Positions 40,977 through 55,900 of a stretch of 64,000 bases of DNA are shown here, piece by piece; position 1 is the stretch's first letter, and each line of letters starts with the position of its first letter. Source of the stretch: Bombyx mori (taxonomy: Eukaryota; Arthropoda; Insecta; Lepidoptera; Bombycidae); assembly GCF_030269925.1 (NCBI RefSeq), contig NC_085108.1:7378001-7442000 (forward strand). Reading direction: 5' to 3'. The notes under the pieces are model-generated. The model searched no databases, was not told the DNA's origin, and saw only the letters and a list, made by a program, of their open reading frames with translations. The translations under genes and the position numbers were made by a program.

Positions 40977-43900
40977 CTGTAGTAGGAAACGGAAACATGT
41001 TTCAGTTTAAAAACAACGCATACCAACTTTGGCCAAATTAGTGGTAATAGGCCTTGATGAGTTCAAAGTCCGAATCGTATTGTATCGTTGCTGTCTCATT
41101 ATTCAAACCCATAAAATGCTTGTCTTCTGACCAGGATAGGCTTGAGTCTGCTATAGGAATGGGCAGAGTCTGTCTATTCCTGATAATTAGCCTCATAATA
41201 CAGCATAAAAACCACAACGAAATGCCGTAATTTTTTTTATGATTGAGTCATTAATGGTGGCCGGAAGGCCTTTTCAGTTTCACCGGGCAGGTGGGAGAAC
41301 AAGGGCTCAGCCAGAAGGAGTGGGATTTGCTGACAGCCACCCGAGCGCCTACAAAAGAAACCCATCAACTCAAGAGTAGCTACTGCGCGAATGAATCTAT
41401 TACAGGATCGGAATCGCGACCCGCTGAGAAGATCCGGCGAGTTGGACGAGTACGGTTACCGGGGTCCTTAAGCCTGCTCCTAGTATTAGAGCTGAGGGGC
41501 GTCTAAATGTCATTATTTCGGTCGGAGTATCTCATATGTACGTTCCCTACATCCACACTGCCGCCATCTAGATCGGGGCACCGAAAATATAATAAAACCA
41601 AAAGTGTTCCTGTCACCAAGTCAAGTTTTTATGTTTTATTTTTAATAATTATTATTATATTATAATACTTTGTATTAATTGTATGTATATTTACGGAGAT
41701 ATGTATGTGTATATGTATGTGTACATATATGTATATGTATTTCACTGGAATGGTACGCCGCGCGTAGTTCGTTTCCAAATGATTCTTGTCCACCTGATGG
41801 TTGTCTGGAAGAGATCGCTCTTAGCGATAAAACCGCCAATTGTACTTTTTTGTTTTTAATGTATCGCACTGTTTATTTGTTTTTTGGTGTACAATAAAGA
41901 ATACTCTCTCTCTCTCTCTCTCAAGTCAAGTAATTCCACCTCGGCTGATCACCCAAATCTACGCTTCTCTAATTTGTATACTAACATTGCTGATAGCATA
42001 GGAAGACATTCTTTGTTGAAGAAAATTAACTTGACTTTCTAAGTATTCCCGTACGCCAGACATCTTGCTCTGAAATGGAAAAAGAGCTCTTTTTACGTAA
42101 GCAAAGAGCAAATCGCCCGAGTACGTCATTCAGCCCTTGTTCACCTGGTTGAAAGGTTACCGTAGTTCAAAGATATCATATTGTAAGTCAACTCAGAGCA
42201 TGAAGTTCTAATCACAATTGTATTGTAGAGTGTAGGGACCACAAATTTCCCCATACCAACTAATAATTATATGCATGTGTTAGCGATAATTATATTGCAG
42301 TAATGCTACCTCGGTCTTGGGATTGTCGGGCTATCGATAGCACATTAGGTTGTAATCCCAATATACGTTAGTCTCTAACTGAACACGTGTCTTATTCATC
42401 CTTGCCCGATATTGAAACTCAACACTGGTGACGCCGACGTGACATCTGCCAGAACTTCAAAAGGCAGAGCATGATTCCTTCGCCGCAGAATCAAAGAGAA
42501 TAATGGGACCCTCTCGCGAATACTGGTGGTAACTGGTGGTAGGACCTCTTGTGAGTCCGCGCGGGTAGGTACCACCACCCTGCCTATTTCCGCCGTGAAG
42601 CAGTAATGCGTTTCGGTTTGAAGGGTGGGGCAGCCGTTGTAACTATACTGATATCTTAGAACTTATATCTCAAGATGGGTGGCGCATTTACGTTGTAGAT
42701 GTCTATGGGCTTCAGTAACCACTTAACACCAGGTGGGCTGTGAGCTCGTCCAACCATCTAAGCAATAAAAAAAAAAAAAAAAAAATATTTACAAAACGCC
42801 TTGCCTACCAACGACAAGTGAACCTGCATATTTGTATTTAAAAAAATTCTCTCTGGGCTATCTAGATTCTATAGTGAGATTTAAGACGCATTTTGCACCC
42901 ATTGCATTATCATTTTCAATTCAATAAGCGTAATAATCTTTAACCCGAACACCAAAATCAATCGAGAATACCTTATCTTCGTCAGTCATTCCATCATACT
43001 GGTTAATCAAATCCTGTACAGCACGAAGAGTCCCAAGGCAGTCAGATCTCTGTTCAGATTGATCCTTTTCACTTGATGACGTCATCATGAAGTCCGGATA
43101 CGTTTCCTGTGGATTTTCTGGATAAAACGTGATTTCAGTCAGTCACATACGATCTAATCTGTCTTTGCTTGTTGGAAAACAACAAAACACTAGTCCACTA
43201 TTCGGTTATTTGCTAAAAATTAGCAGGAGTATTCACAGCACATCTCCTGGCCAACTTTTTTCATAAAATACACTTATCAGATGTTCACGATTGACTTCTA
43301 CGGTGAAGGAATAACATCTTGTAATAAAAACCCGCAACCCCAAACCCGCACAATTGTAATTACGGGTGGTAGGACGTATTGTGAGTCCGCACGGGTAGGT
43401 ACCACCGCGCTGCCTATTTCTGCCGTGAAGCAGTAATGCATTTCGGTTTGAAGGGCGAAGCAGCCGTTGTACTGTTAAAACTGAGACTTGCGTTGTAGAT
43501 GTCTATGGGCCTCAGGTAAGACAGGAGCTCATCTCCACATCTTAGCAATAAAAAAAAAATCACACCATTTTTTTAGTCTACCAGATTAATTAATCGAATT
43601 TTTATATCCAAATCCAAATCAGCTTTCCATCCAAAACTAATTTACCATTAATTGGCAGTCCCAAGGTATCTTCGTTAAGGAAACCCCTCCTGGCATCTGA
43701 ATTAACAGCATCTTTATTTGGAGACGTCAGCCATTCCAGAAAATTTCGAAGATCTGGTGGTAGTTCTGGTCAAACAAAAAAAAAAAACAATTATTATTAC
43801 CTTTTTTCCTACCTATGCTGATAGCATTGAGATTCAATTTCAGCTTCTCCTTGACGTGTAGGTGAGCTCACGGAGCTCTAACCGGGAGTGTTGCTAACAC

Positions 43901-46900
43901 TGGCTCTAGCAAGAGCAGTGCTTCGCAGAATCTACCACCGGATCGGAAACGCGACCTACTGAGAAGATCCGGCGAGAAACTCAGTGGGCTTTGTTTGTGT
44001 TAATTTACTCGTCGTGCCATTCGTCGCAAGCGACGGGTTCGACGAGGACGGTGACCGGTGCTTGTGGTACCTAAAAGCACCGTTAATGGATCGGAAGGAA
44101 CCGTAATTACGTGTTTTGGGCGACCTCGACTGTTTACCATTCGGTCCACAGAATCGGGTAAACTAGTACCATGTACATTCCGTTATTTGATCAGTAGTGG
44201 CACCATCCATTTGGTAATTAGCAGCGATTTAATTCTGCTTCATGCCTTAAATCCCTTAACTTTATTGCACCACCATAATACCATCTATTTGTGCCGTAAA
44301 GCATTCGTGCATTCCGGCTAAGCTAGGAGGCTAGGAGGCTATGCGTAGTAAAAAACTATTTGGATCCTAACATGGATAGCAGCGATCACGATATCCTTAT
44401 CCACATAAGATTAGGTTAAATGTAAACTCCTACTTTTAATGCAATAATAAAGTTTCTTAGTGAATTACTGCAATGACAAACAAAATAAATTGCGGTTAAA
44501 TATTATCTTTATATTAAAATCTTCTCGTACGCTAATGTAAAGGCATTTTCATTGCACTAGTGCCTAAATTATCAAATAAAATCAACTAAAATTAAAGTAC
44601 ACACTTGTTGAACGACAAAAAGAACTACCGCCAATTCACAAGAACTAGCCTCCGTCCTGAGAAGAACTGGTAAGAAACTCAGCGGGCATGTCTTTTTTTT
44701 TCTAAATATTAGATTAAAAAAATCAAAGTTTTTACAATGATTATTATAAAACGTAACAATTATTGCAATATTGAAATGCCCGGAGCGAGCAATTCATTCC
44801 CACTTTGTGCAATCTTCTATATCAAATGGTTTTAAAAAAAAAAAAGTGCGTGCGTACAAAGTACACATGTCAGAAGTGACACTTTTTTGGCAAACTAATT
44901 TATAAGTCTTGCTTATATTTATACAAATCTAAAACTTTAGATTTCCGAGACTTAGAGGAAGGGAAAGAGGAAGATATGTTCCCGCCAAAAGTCTGTTAAA
45001 TGTCAATCTCAAACCTCAGTGTTGACAGTCACATTATGTTTAGATTTCTAAATTGTAAATGACTAATATTTTGCCAATTGAATTGACTAATTTAATTTCA
45101 TGCTATTTGATTAATGTTCAAAATTCTTTTCATTTCATTTCAATTCCTATTAACATTTTTCACAAAAAAATTATAAAATATTAGGCTGTATGGTATAATA
45201 CATTTGCCTTTCCAGTTGGAAAAATACAACAACTACTACTACTGACATTTGACAAGTACTTAATTTCAATAGTAAAAAGTGCGTGCATACAAAGTACACA
45301 CGTCAGAAGTGAAACTTCTTTTGGCAAACTAACTTTTAAATTTCGTTTATAGTTATACTAAACATCACATCACTTTACATTTGTATCTTCACAGATTTCG
45401 AGACTCACTTTGGCAAGTTCTCTGCTGCACCTGATAATCCACCAGGTCCGTCATGAGTCGAGTCAACTGCTGCATCAGAGAAGTGGCTGCGGCATCCTCT
45501 TTCGTGTTTTCTCTTACTGTTACATAAAGACAATAAATCCCCACAATACATTACATAAATTTTACCAGAATATTTGGGACCAGTTCGTAGTCACTACAAT
45601 CTTAACTTCTGCCGCGAAGTAGTCATACGTTCCAAATTGAAGCGTGGGAAGAATCACCTTGATTTATAAAGGTTATTTCCCTATTCTTAGTAATTGAAAT
45701 CCAAGGTTTTTGCATACGATAGCTTGGACTTGCTCCTAGACAATGAGGTTGGTAAGAGAGTGTTAACTATGAATGTGGAAGACTATAGAGGAAGAGGTAG
45801 ACCTTAGAAGAATGGATTGCGTCAAAGACGTATATGTAAGAGGGGAGTGATCGAAGAAATGGTATATGATATATGACTATGGAGGGAGAAAACATATTGG
45901 GCCAACCCCAGGGAACTGAGAGAAGGGCAGGGGAATGATGATGATTCTCTTAGACTAACTCCTCATATTCCGCCATTAGGCAGCCCTGGAGGTCGTGATA
46001 CTGACGATCGTCAGTTCATCGTCTCAAGTTTGTAAGACGGTGAAGAAAGACACGCTTCCTACCAAACTCCTCGCCATTATGGTCCAAACATATTCCAATT
46101 AGATGCGAATCTCCAACAATACATTACCATGTATATTCCTGCTCTCTTCAACAGCTTTGGCGGCCTTTCGGCATACCTCTTTCATGTTGGCATTCAATTC
46201 GTCGAAGCTTTTCCTGGCTGGCTTGTAGCTATTTACCTAGAGATATTCGCAGATAGATAGAAATAGATCGCAGGGTAAGGCTCGTGCTGCTTTTTGAGCA
46301 GTGGGGTCCATCTGCGCGGAAGTAAGGCCCTTGTGGCCATATTGAGCAGTCCAAATATACCAAGGTTCAGATACATAATTGTCCAAAAGAATATAAACGT
46401 AACTAAATTGTTTCCACCGGCAATTTTAATGCAGGAGTCATTAATTAAATAAATAAAATTCATTAGTTCGTATCAAAAGAGGTTACTACCTTAGTTAGAG
46501 GTTGGGGTACTACCAGAAGTATATACGAAGCACTCATGCGTTCCAGCTTAAAGGGTGATATCCACCTCATATCTTAAGGTGGTTAGCGGAATTATCTTTG
46601 GACCTTCACTTTGGAACACTTTGGAATTCCCAATGGACCCCGGTTATTTGAACATCAGATAGGCCGTGAGCTTTCTTTAAATCCTGGCTTGTAATAAGTC
46701 AGTGACTAACTACTATTATGGTCACAAAAAGAGTGATTCTTATTCTTTGATTCGCTCGAAGATTTGATTTTTCTTAAATCGATTTTTTTTAGAAACCATA
46801 CTGACCTCTTCTTTATGTAATTCTCTTTTCACGTGTTTCTTGACAGTTGTTTTGACTCCAACGTTTCTAAAAAAACATTTATCTCACATTAATACTTATC

Positions 46901-49900
46901 AAAGCCGTTAGTTATATAATAATGTGTTTCTAAAATTCTACAAGGATATATGTCGCTAAATTTGAATGACGGTGATTTGTTAAAAAAAGCTTTGGGTACC
47001 CGTGATGGTACTATGTCAGAAACTAACTAAAAAAACAAAATGTGTGCAATTCACACGTGGTAGAAGTGAAACCTTCCAAAATTTAAATACAATTATCCTA
47101 AACGTCTTAAGTATATGTAAAATTTTGTTATTAGTAAATAATTGTAAGGTAGCGCCCTCTGTGAATTGATATTTTAATTTCACGTATAATCCTAAATTAA
47201 AATTCACTACAAGAGCTTTCATACACACGTTAGTATTAAAAAATCTCACAGATGGCGCTGTATTAAATAGTATGTATATTTCTGTCTCATTCTTTGCTGG
47301 CTTCATCCTACACATTTTTGTATTTGTGTATCTTACCTGTCGTTTTTTCCGTTGCATCCGGTTTGAAATCACAACGATTCTAAAGAAGTTACCTGTTTGT
47401 ACCAACTTGACAAATACTATAAATGACATTTAGTTACTACTAACTCATGAGAATTCTTAGCATCTCTGTCTTCTGTCCCAATCGGATTCTCTTGTTTCCT
47501 TACTTTAAAACCGCTCACGATCTTCCGTACTTTATCATCTATCCAATCTTTTGATGACTTCACAATGTTTTTAACGTCAATCGAATGTTTGTCTCTGACG
47601 CCATTTTCGAAAAGATCATCTTTAACGCCATATTCATCGTCGTATATTTCATTCCAATACATTTTACCTTCATTTATACTTCTTTTGCGTATATTGTCCT
47701 TTTCTTTATCAGGCGATAAACGCATATCATCATCCGTGCTCCGATTTCCATTTATAGGAATTTTAAAATCGTTATTTTTTAAAGTAATTTCTGTTTCGCG
47801 GCTTATATTATGATCTGCAATAAAAAAAAAATTTCATTCACACATTTCAGACACAGCAATTACTGTCTTTAGAACAGAACGAATTTAATTTGTTGAGGCT
47901 AGTTAAATTGAAGTTTAAAAATGCTTCTACACAGGCAGAAACGGATGGAGTATATCGCGCGAGAGAAACTGATACAATAGAGTGGTTACGACCCTCAGCA
48001 TTGAGTAATCCGGTTACCGTCCTCGCCAAACCCATCGCTTGCGACGAAGGGCTCGACGAGTACATTAGCCCATAGACACAGCCCACTGAGTTGCTCGCCG
48101 GATCTTTTCAATGGGTCGCTTTCCGATCCGGTAGAAGATTACGCAAAGCACTGCTCTTGGTAGGTTCAGTGTTAGCAACGCTTTCGGTTTGAGCCCCGTA
48201 AGCTGACCTACACGTCGAGGCGAAGCGAAAATAGCCTCTCTAGGCTGTCAGAATAGGTAGGAATTTTTTTTTGAGGAATACGAAGCAAGGAGGAGGCAAT
48301 TTAAGTACCGATTAACACAAAATAAAGAGAGTACTCAATAGCTTTTGGTTTGTGATAGATTTTTACCACTACAATGCCTTTATATTGCGGTAGAATGGAC
48401 AACTACTTAATTTACATTTCGCGAATTTATACTTGTCTTTTTGTATTCGGATTGAGAGATAGCGAATATATTTACATTATGTTTGCCAGTCCTGTTGCTA
48501 TTCTATCACCGCTATGACATGTACTTCTTCAAAAGAGTGATAAGGAAAATATTTTATTAGTCCCTAACTTTGGCTAGTCAGCTGCGAGTCAATAAAAAAC
48601 GTGTTTTCACCATAAAAAAAATTGGATTGTTTCATTGAGTTGCTTCATTACTATATGCCTCACTACTATTACAAACAATCATTATTATGTTCCAATTGCT
48701 GTTACCTTTTTTTTTTTTTTTCCTACCTAAGCTGATAGCCCCTAGCGGCTATGTCAGCGTAACCCTAACTTTAGTAGGTGAGCTCACGGGGCTCAAACCT
48801 GACGATGTTGCTAACACGAACCCTAGCAAGAGCCGTGCTTCGCAGAATCTACCACCGGATCGGAAACGCGACCCACTGAGAAGATCCGGCGAGAAACTCA
48901 GTGGGCTGTGTCTGAGAGTTAATTTACTCGTCGAGCCCTTCGTCGCAAGCGACGGGTTCGACGAGGACGGTGACCAGAAACTTTCTTTCGCTTTGGTTAC
49001 TGGTGTCCCGCGGGGGATACAGCAAAAATAGTTTTAAATTAACACACACATAATACTTTTTTTATGATAAATTACGCCACAAGGCAATGTGAGTTGATAA
49101 ATATTGTTTTTATTGGTATTGTAGGCAGCCGAGCATACGGCCCACCTGATGGTGAGTGATTACCGTCGCCCATGGACGTCAGCAATGCCAGGGTCAGAGC
49201 CAAGCCGCTGCGTACTACTAAGTACTCTCCACAAGCCTCGTTTGAAGAAGGACATGTCATAGCGCTCGGGAAACACCGTGGAGGGGAGCTCATTCCAAAG
49301 CCAGATGGTACATGGCAAAAAAGATCTCTGGAAACGCGCAGTGGATGAACGCAGTGATTCTAAGTGATATGGATGAACTCTACAAACAATTCTTCAGAGC
49401 ACTCCCCATAATAATAATAATAATAATGTTTTTATTTCAAGTATCCATGACTCATATAAATTGTTAATAAGACTTAGACCTATGTTAGTAGTTATATTTA
49501 CATCACAATGAATTACTGTGGTAACATCGTTCGACGAGAACGGTGACCGGTGCTTGAAGTACCTAGAAGCACCGTTAGTGGATCGGGAGGATCCGAGATG
49601 ACGTGTGCTGTTACCAGAAATCTTAATTAGGCAATACAGCCTACTGTTGACTCTCATATTTCATTTACATTCCAATGAAATAAATTAATGATTTCATTTT
49701 AAATGATTATTAATAACATTATATAATTACATTACATTATTAATTTTTAAACGGGTGGTAGGACTTCTTGTGAGTTCGCACGAGTAGGTACCACCACCCT
49801 GCCTATTTCTGTCGTGAAGCAGTAATGCGTTTCGGTTTGAGGGGCGGGGCAGCCATTGTACTGTTAAAAGTGAGACCTTGCAACTCATGTCTCAAGGTGG

Positions 49901-52900
49901 GTGGCGGCATTTACACTGTAGATGTCTATGGGCTCGGATAACCACTTAAAATCAGGTGGGCCGTGAGCTCATCCACCCATCCGAACAATTAAAAAAAATC
50001 ATTAATTGTATACCTGAAACGTTCAACTTATTTTCATTTCTGACAATTGTTTTATTAATAGCATCCTCAGTATTCCGTGTTAAATTGTTTTCGTTTACCG
50101 ACATTAAAACTCTAGATCGGTGACCAATATTCTCAAGAATATCCGCGTCGTATGTCGGATAATATAATGCGTCACTTTTCATTTTATCATCTGTATCGTT
50201 AGTAGCTTTTATAGTCAAGTTCGATCTAAAAAAACAAATAGAAACACTTATTATCTTCAATTGCAATAGCATAATTTTTACTGGTGGTAGGACCTCTTGT
50301 GAGTCCGCACGGGTAGGTACCACCGCCCCGCCTATTTCTGCCGTGAAGCAATAATGCGTTTCGGTTTGAAGGGTGGGGCAGCCGTTGTAACTATACTGAG
50401 ATCTTAGAACTTATATCTCAAGGTATGTGGCGCATTTACGCTGTAGATGTCTATGAGCTCCAGTAACCACTTAACACCAGGTGGGCTGTGAGCTCGTCCA
50501 CACATCTAAGCAATAAAAATAAAATAAAAATAAAAACATCACAGTCGTATGAATGGCTTATGAAGACAGAGCAAATATACGAAGAAACACTAATTAAATG
50601 TTCATAGATAACTTTTTACTGACCCGTTTAATTCTGATTGGTTATTTTTTCTTTCCATACTCTCCATGAAACTGAAGAATTCGGAAAACATAGAAAACAA
50701 ATCGCTTAGACCCATTCCTGCAGTGGAATTAAAAAGTTCGTTCACAGTATTCACCGTGTTATTTTTTTCAGCATTGAAGTCAACATCAGCGTTAACCAGA
50801 TCTGTTACATTTGTTATATTTAAAGCTAATCTCGATTTGGCATTAGTGTTATTATTTAAATCAACATTTTCATTTGTCAGTTCTCTTTTATATCTAACAT
50901 CATTTTTCAGTAAATCAACATATGCCGCTTTTTCATTTTCAGATAAATAAGGCTTCGTTCTGTAATTTAAAGCATCTTCGTTTTTAATATTTATATCAAA
51001 ATTAGTTATCAAATCATGGCCATTTCCATTTTCTTCTTCAGTATGTCCGATGGGTTCAGAGTAGTTCAGTTCATCTACAGACTTCAAAGATCGCACGCCA
51101 TTACTCAAAGTAAAAATAATACCCTTTTCCTGTTCCTGTATTTTATTGTCATCTTTTTTTTTCATATCATCAAGCTTATCAAATTTTATAGGGGTATACA
51201 TTAGCCCTAAATCGGAAGCGGGTAATGTCAAATGAGGAGGTAATTTTAAATCTTTTTCGTTCGAAAAATGAATATGTTTGTGAAGTAGCCTGTAGATTTC
51301 CGCCGGATCATCATCTCTTGTTTCAGACGTTGGTTTGAATTCGATTCTGATTCCCTCCGACGGTTGGTGATCTGTACCTGAGTATGCAAGTTATTGGAAA
51401 TTAGAGCAATTTTAGCGATGCTTTCAGACATAATATTATTTCTTAGGAAAGACTCAATATTTAATTGCATTAGACGGATACATGAGCTGATTTATTGTTC
51501 GATATTTTGTATCGTATATTCCACCAGTTACCTTGGAGACATGGGGAGTGAATCTCAAGTATGCGTCATAAAACGACTTGCCTTTGTCATCAAAATGCAT
51601 TACTGCTTCTAGGTGGAAATAGTCAACAATACCTAACCTAGTTTGGGCTCACACTACGACTTACACTCAATAAATACGCATACGTATCAATATTTTTTAC
51701 AAATACACAAAATATTACCAACACTTTTCTAATCTTCCAAACAGTCCACGTTTCAGCAAACCTTTATCTAGCAACATCACTTTGGGGTCCAAATTCTTGT
51801 CGCCGTTCTTATCAATAGTCTCTTTCTTGGAATTAAGCACTCCATAATCACTATAAGCTTGAGCAACACCGACTAAGCTATCATATTTATCATTGAAATA
51901 ATCCTCTATATATTCCGCGTCACTTAAGCTTCGTTCTTCGTCATTTATTTTTGGTCTCACTTCTTTAGTGTTTAGAGGAGCGTCTACTTCAACATTGTTG
52001 TTTGTCAGAACAGTTTGCCTCGCGTTCAAAGCAGCTTGTTTTACCATCGCGTTTATTTCGTCCTGATACAATGGCATGGGACCTTTCCAATTAGGATTGT
52101 TTACGTTTAACGGATGAAAGATTTTTCTGTTTTGCAGATCCTGTTTTGGGGAGAATTCATAATTTCATACGTACGAAACGGTTCCATAAATAAATAATTA
52201 ATAACAACTAATAACTCACGCACGATCATCTGGCCCAAAATTAGGATTCCCTGTGCTATGGACACCAGAGACTGACATACATACTTATAGATGATAACCA
52301 CCCAGACAAAGAACAAACAAACCTGTTCATCACACGAGTGCTTGATGTGGGAATTGAACCCACGATCCTCGTCGCAACAATCAAGGCCGCTAACTACTGT
52401 ACTAACGAGTCCGAGATTCCATAATGATGATTTTTCATAGTTAAATTTTAAGTATGTTCAATTTTGAAAATAAAACTAGAATATACTGGCTAGATAATCT
52501 AAAGACTAAAATCATTGGCTAGATAAATTTACGAAAAATTCTATCCAGCTATTTGTACTGATTATATATTTTATTGGTGATAACGTTGGATTGAAAGAAT
52601 AGGCTCTATCTATCTAGCAAGTATTGGTCGCTTTCTGCAAAGTTGGACAGCAGCTGTTACAATGGCTTGTAACTTACGTCCAAGTATTATTGGGATTTTA
52701 TCTTTGGTCTTTTATAATATACCATACAAGGGGGCTGTTCAGCCTTTAAAATTAAAAACGCAAGCTGGCTTCGCGGATTTTCATTTCTTCGTCAGCCAAA
52801 CCACTAAGTTTTCATAAAAGTAGTATCCACATTCCAAAGACACTGACCGTGACCGACATTTTGGCCCACAGTATCCTAGAAACTTACATTAAAAATAGGT

Positions 52901-55900
52901 ATCAAGTTAACAACATTTTAACTACCTCGTCCCTTTTCACTCTATCCGCAGATTTTTCAGCATTAGTAACGTGGCCATCGCTAGTATCTTTCAATAGCGG
53001 ATATTCCAAGTTCTCATTGTCATTTACTTGCAACAATCGTCTGTTACCTTTACTGGTATGTATAGGATTGTGAATAAGATTTCGATCAAATCTTAAATTT
53101 CTACAAAAAATAAAGATACCCTGAACTTTGAATAGATAAAGCCGTGAATCGGTTTTTTTCCTTCCTTCCTATTACTAGTAACCTTAAGGAGTTATAATAA
53201 CTTCACCGAACCGATAGACGAGCTCAAGGGGCTTAGCTTGAAGACTTTGCTAACATCTGCCCTAACAAGAGGACCTCTTATGAGTCCGCACGGATAGGTA
53301 CCACCGCCCCGCCTATTTCTGCCGTGAAGCAGTAATGCGTTTCGGTTTGAAGGGTGGGGCAGCCGTTGTAACCATACTGAGACCTTAGAACTTATATCTC
53401 AAGGTGGGTGGCGCATTTACGTTGTAGATGTCTATGGGCTCCAGTAACCATTTAATATCAGGTGGGCTGTGACCTCGTCCACCCAATCAAGCAATAAAAA
53501 TAAAAAATTACCTCGCTGAATCTACCACCGAATCGGAATCGCGACCCACTTAGAAGATAAAGCGAGAAACTCATTGAGCTTTGTTTGCGGATCGAATTAT
53601 GATAGTACGCTTTTAGCAGCTTGGTATCTATGTATGTTTATTTGTATGCAACAAAAGTAATTTTTTCACCAACATCAAGAGTTAGTGTTGGTGAAAAACT
53701 TGTATACGCACCAAGGACCTATGACGATACAATACTTAATAACTTCGCTCTGATATTCTGACCGGTAGTATTATTAAGAAACATATTAAATAAACTGTTA
53801 GTTTGATTTGCTATGGTAACAGTATTTAAACTAAATTGATTAATACATAATTGCGGACTTAGAGTCCACCAGTAAGTATATGCAGTCGGCGTCTACGCGC
53901 CACTTCGATAAAGCGGCACGACACGAGAACCCTCTCATCTGAGAGTAGATTCTGCGAAGCACGGCTCTTGCTAGGGTTCGTGTTAGCAACGTCATCAGGT
54001 TTGAGCCCCGTGAGCTCACCTACAAAAGTTAGGGTTACGCTGACATAGCCTCTCAAGGCTCTCAGCTTAGGTAGGAAAAAAAAAAAAAACATAATTGCAG
54101 ATGAATCATACAAGTCATGGTTCGTCTGACGAATACCACCCAACATTGAAACAAAAGCCGAAATTTAATTGAGTCGTCTATTATCAAAGGTGGCAATCTG
54201 TTCATTTGGACAAAAAAAAATTATTGATATGACAATTCAGTTTGATTTGAATATAATCGTCTCCTTCAAAGAATACGGTTCAAAACCTGCATTAAATAAA
54301 GGTTAATAGTTAACCTGTTATTTATCTAAGATGTCGTTCCAAAGAGTTTTGTGACTGCCAATGGAATACAAAGTCAATAATTCGTTTTTCTGATTTACCA
54401 ATCATTGTCCAAAAGTCAGATTGCCGGCTTTGATAATAGTCGACTCAATTATCCTATTTCACGGCATAGTTAGCCAGTAATGCCGTATTGGGTTACATTT
54501 CGTCCAACCTAAATAATTACACATACACTTTGGGGATTTTATTTAATTAACACAATGCTATTCTTATCCAGCCCTTAAAACCTTACAAATTGTTTTTACT
54601 ATTTGTAATAAAACTAAAAATAAATTAGCCCAATCTTTCAATTAACTTACAGAGCGTCGTTAGTTTTTAGATCATCTATATTGGCTGTTGTAAATTCATC
54701 TTTAATGTCTTCCGTATTCATTTCCAGTTTGTTTGGAGTATTTTCTTTTATTGTTTTATGCTGAAACCATTATTGTATGACAACAAACAAAGGCCTACAA
54801 AGAACTCCCTGACAATATGGTGGGGCGTATATTACATTTTATTTAGTCGCCACTGACGAATTATCGAAAAATACCAGAACAGTAATTATTATTACTCGCC
54901 TTCAAAAGAAAAAATTACAAAAAGAAACAGAGGATATTCTAATTTTGAGGCTTCAGAGATTATGGAAAAACTTCGGTTATTAGGTTGAAACAAGTTTTTG
55001 AATTAGCTTTTTTTTATTGCCCTTGTAGGCAGACGAGCATACAGCTCACCTGATGGTGAATGGTTATCGTCGCCCATGGACTTCAGCAATGCCAGGGGCA
55101 GAGCCAAGCCGCTGTCTACCTACCCTGACTACCTACCTACCTAGCTAAGGGAATTTAAAAAGTCATCAAGTACCTTGTCCTCCATATTTTTGCCTTTACC
55201 GTGTCTACATTTGTCCTTATGCTTTTCGAACAATGCGCCAACATTTTGATTAGAAAATACATCCTCAAAGTTTTTGCCCAATATTTGTTCCAATATGTCT
55301 TCCAACTTTTGCGTGTGTTGGTAAAATGGATGCTTATTGTATTTCTCGTGGGCGTCACTTTCCTTGGGCGTGTGCGAGCACTTAGCTACCTTCCTGTTTG
55401 GAACATAATCTTCTTTCCTATTATTCTCTAAAACAGTGGGCTCAGTTACACTATCATTCTTTAATCTTTTATCTTTTGTAACTTCACTATTGACGGTGAT
55501 ATTTTCATTTTTCTCTTGGCCTGTATCTTTCGCTTTTTTGATGCCTGCGTTATCTTTTGAATCTTTAACTTTACTGTGCTTGTTATAAAATCCAAAGAGC
55601 TTGGGCGATCTTTTAAATCTCTCAACATTGTGCCCATTCAAAGAGTTATAGTTAATGTCGTTTGATTTTTTCAGTTGTTGTATCTGTGATTCTGTTTCCA
55701 TCAATTTCCTGTAGAAGTCTGAAATTTTCAAAGCTCATCATTATTACTTTTGCAAGCTTGTTGTATCATCATAGTCGGTTACTCTTGGCAGAATAGTCGT
55801 GGTCATGTGGAGTCCTTGTTTATTAAAGCCTTGATAGCTGTTCTCCATATTTCACGAACTGAGGCTTGGCGCACGGTATTATTATATTATTACACTATAC

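Noticed and set aside
47016..47429. 137-codon minus-strand frame in host intron 9
   Set aside because: Entirely within the family M element, which recurs at 62884-63225.
51246..51470. 75-codon minus-strand frame overlapping host exon 7 in another frame
   Set aside because: It shares nucleotides with the well-supported exon 7 frame and has no in-phase connection upstream.
55141..55718. A single-exon gene at 55141-55718
   Set aside because: Phase-matched acceptor and donor connect it to neighbouring exons; treated as exon 2, with the downstream TAG noted as a possible alternative end.
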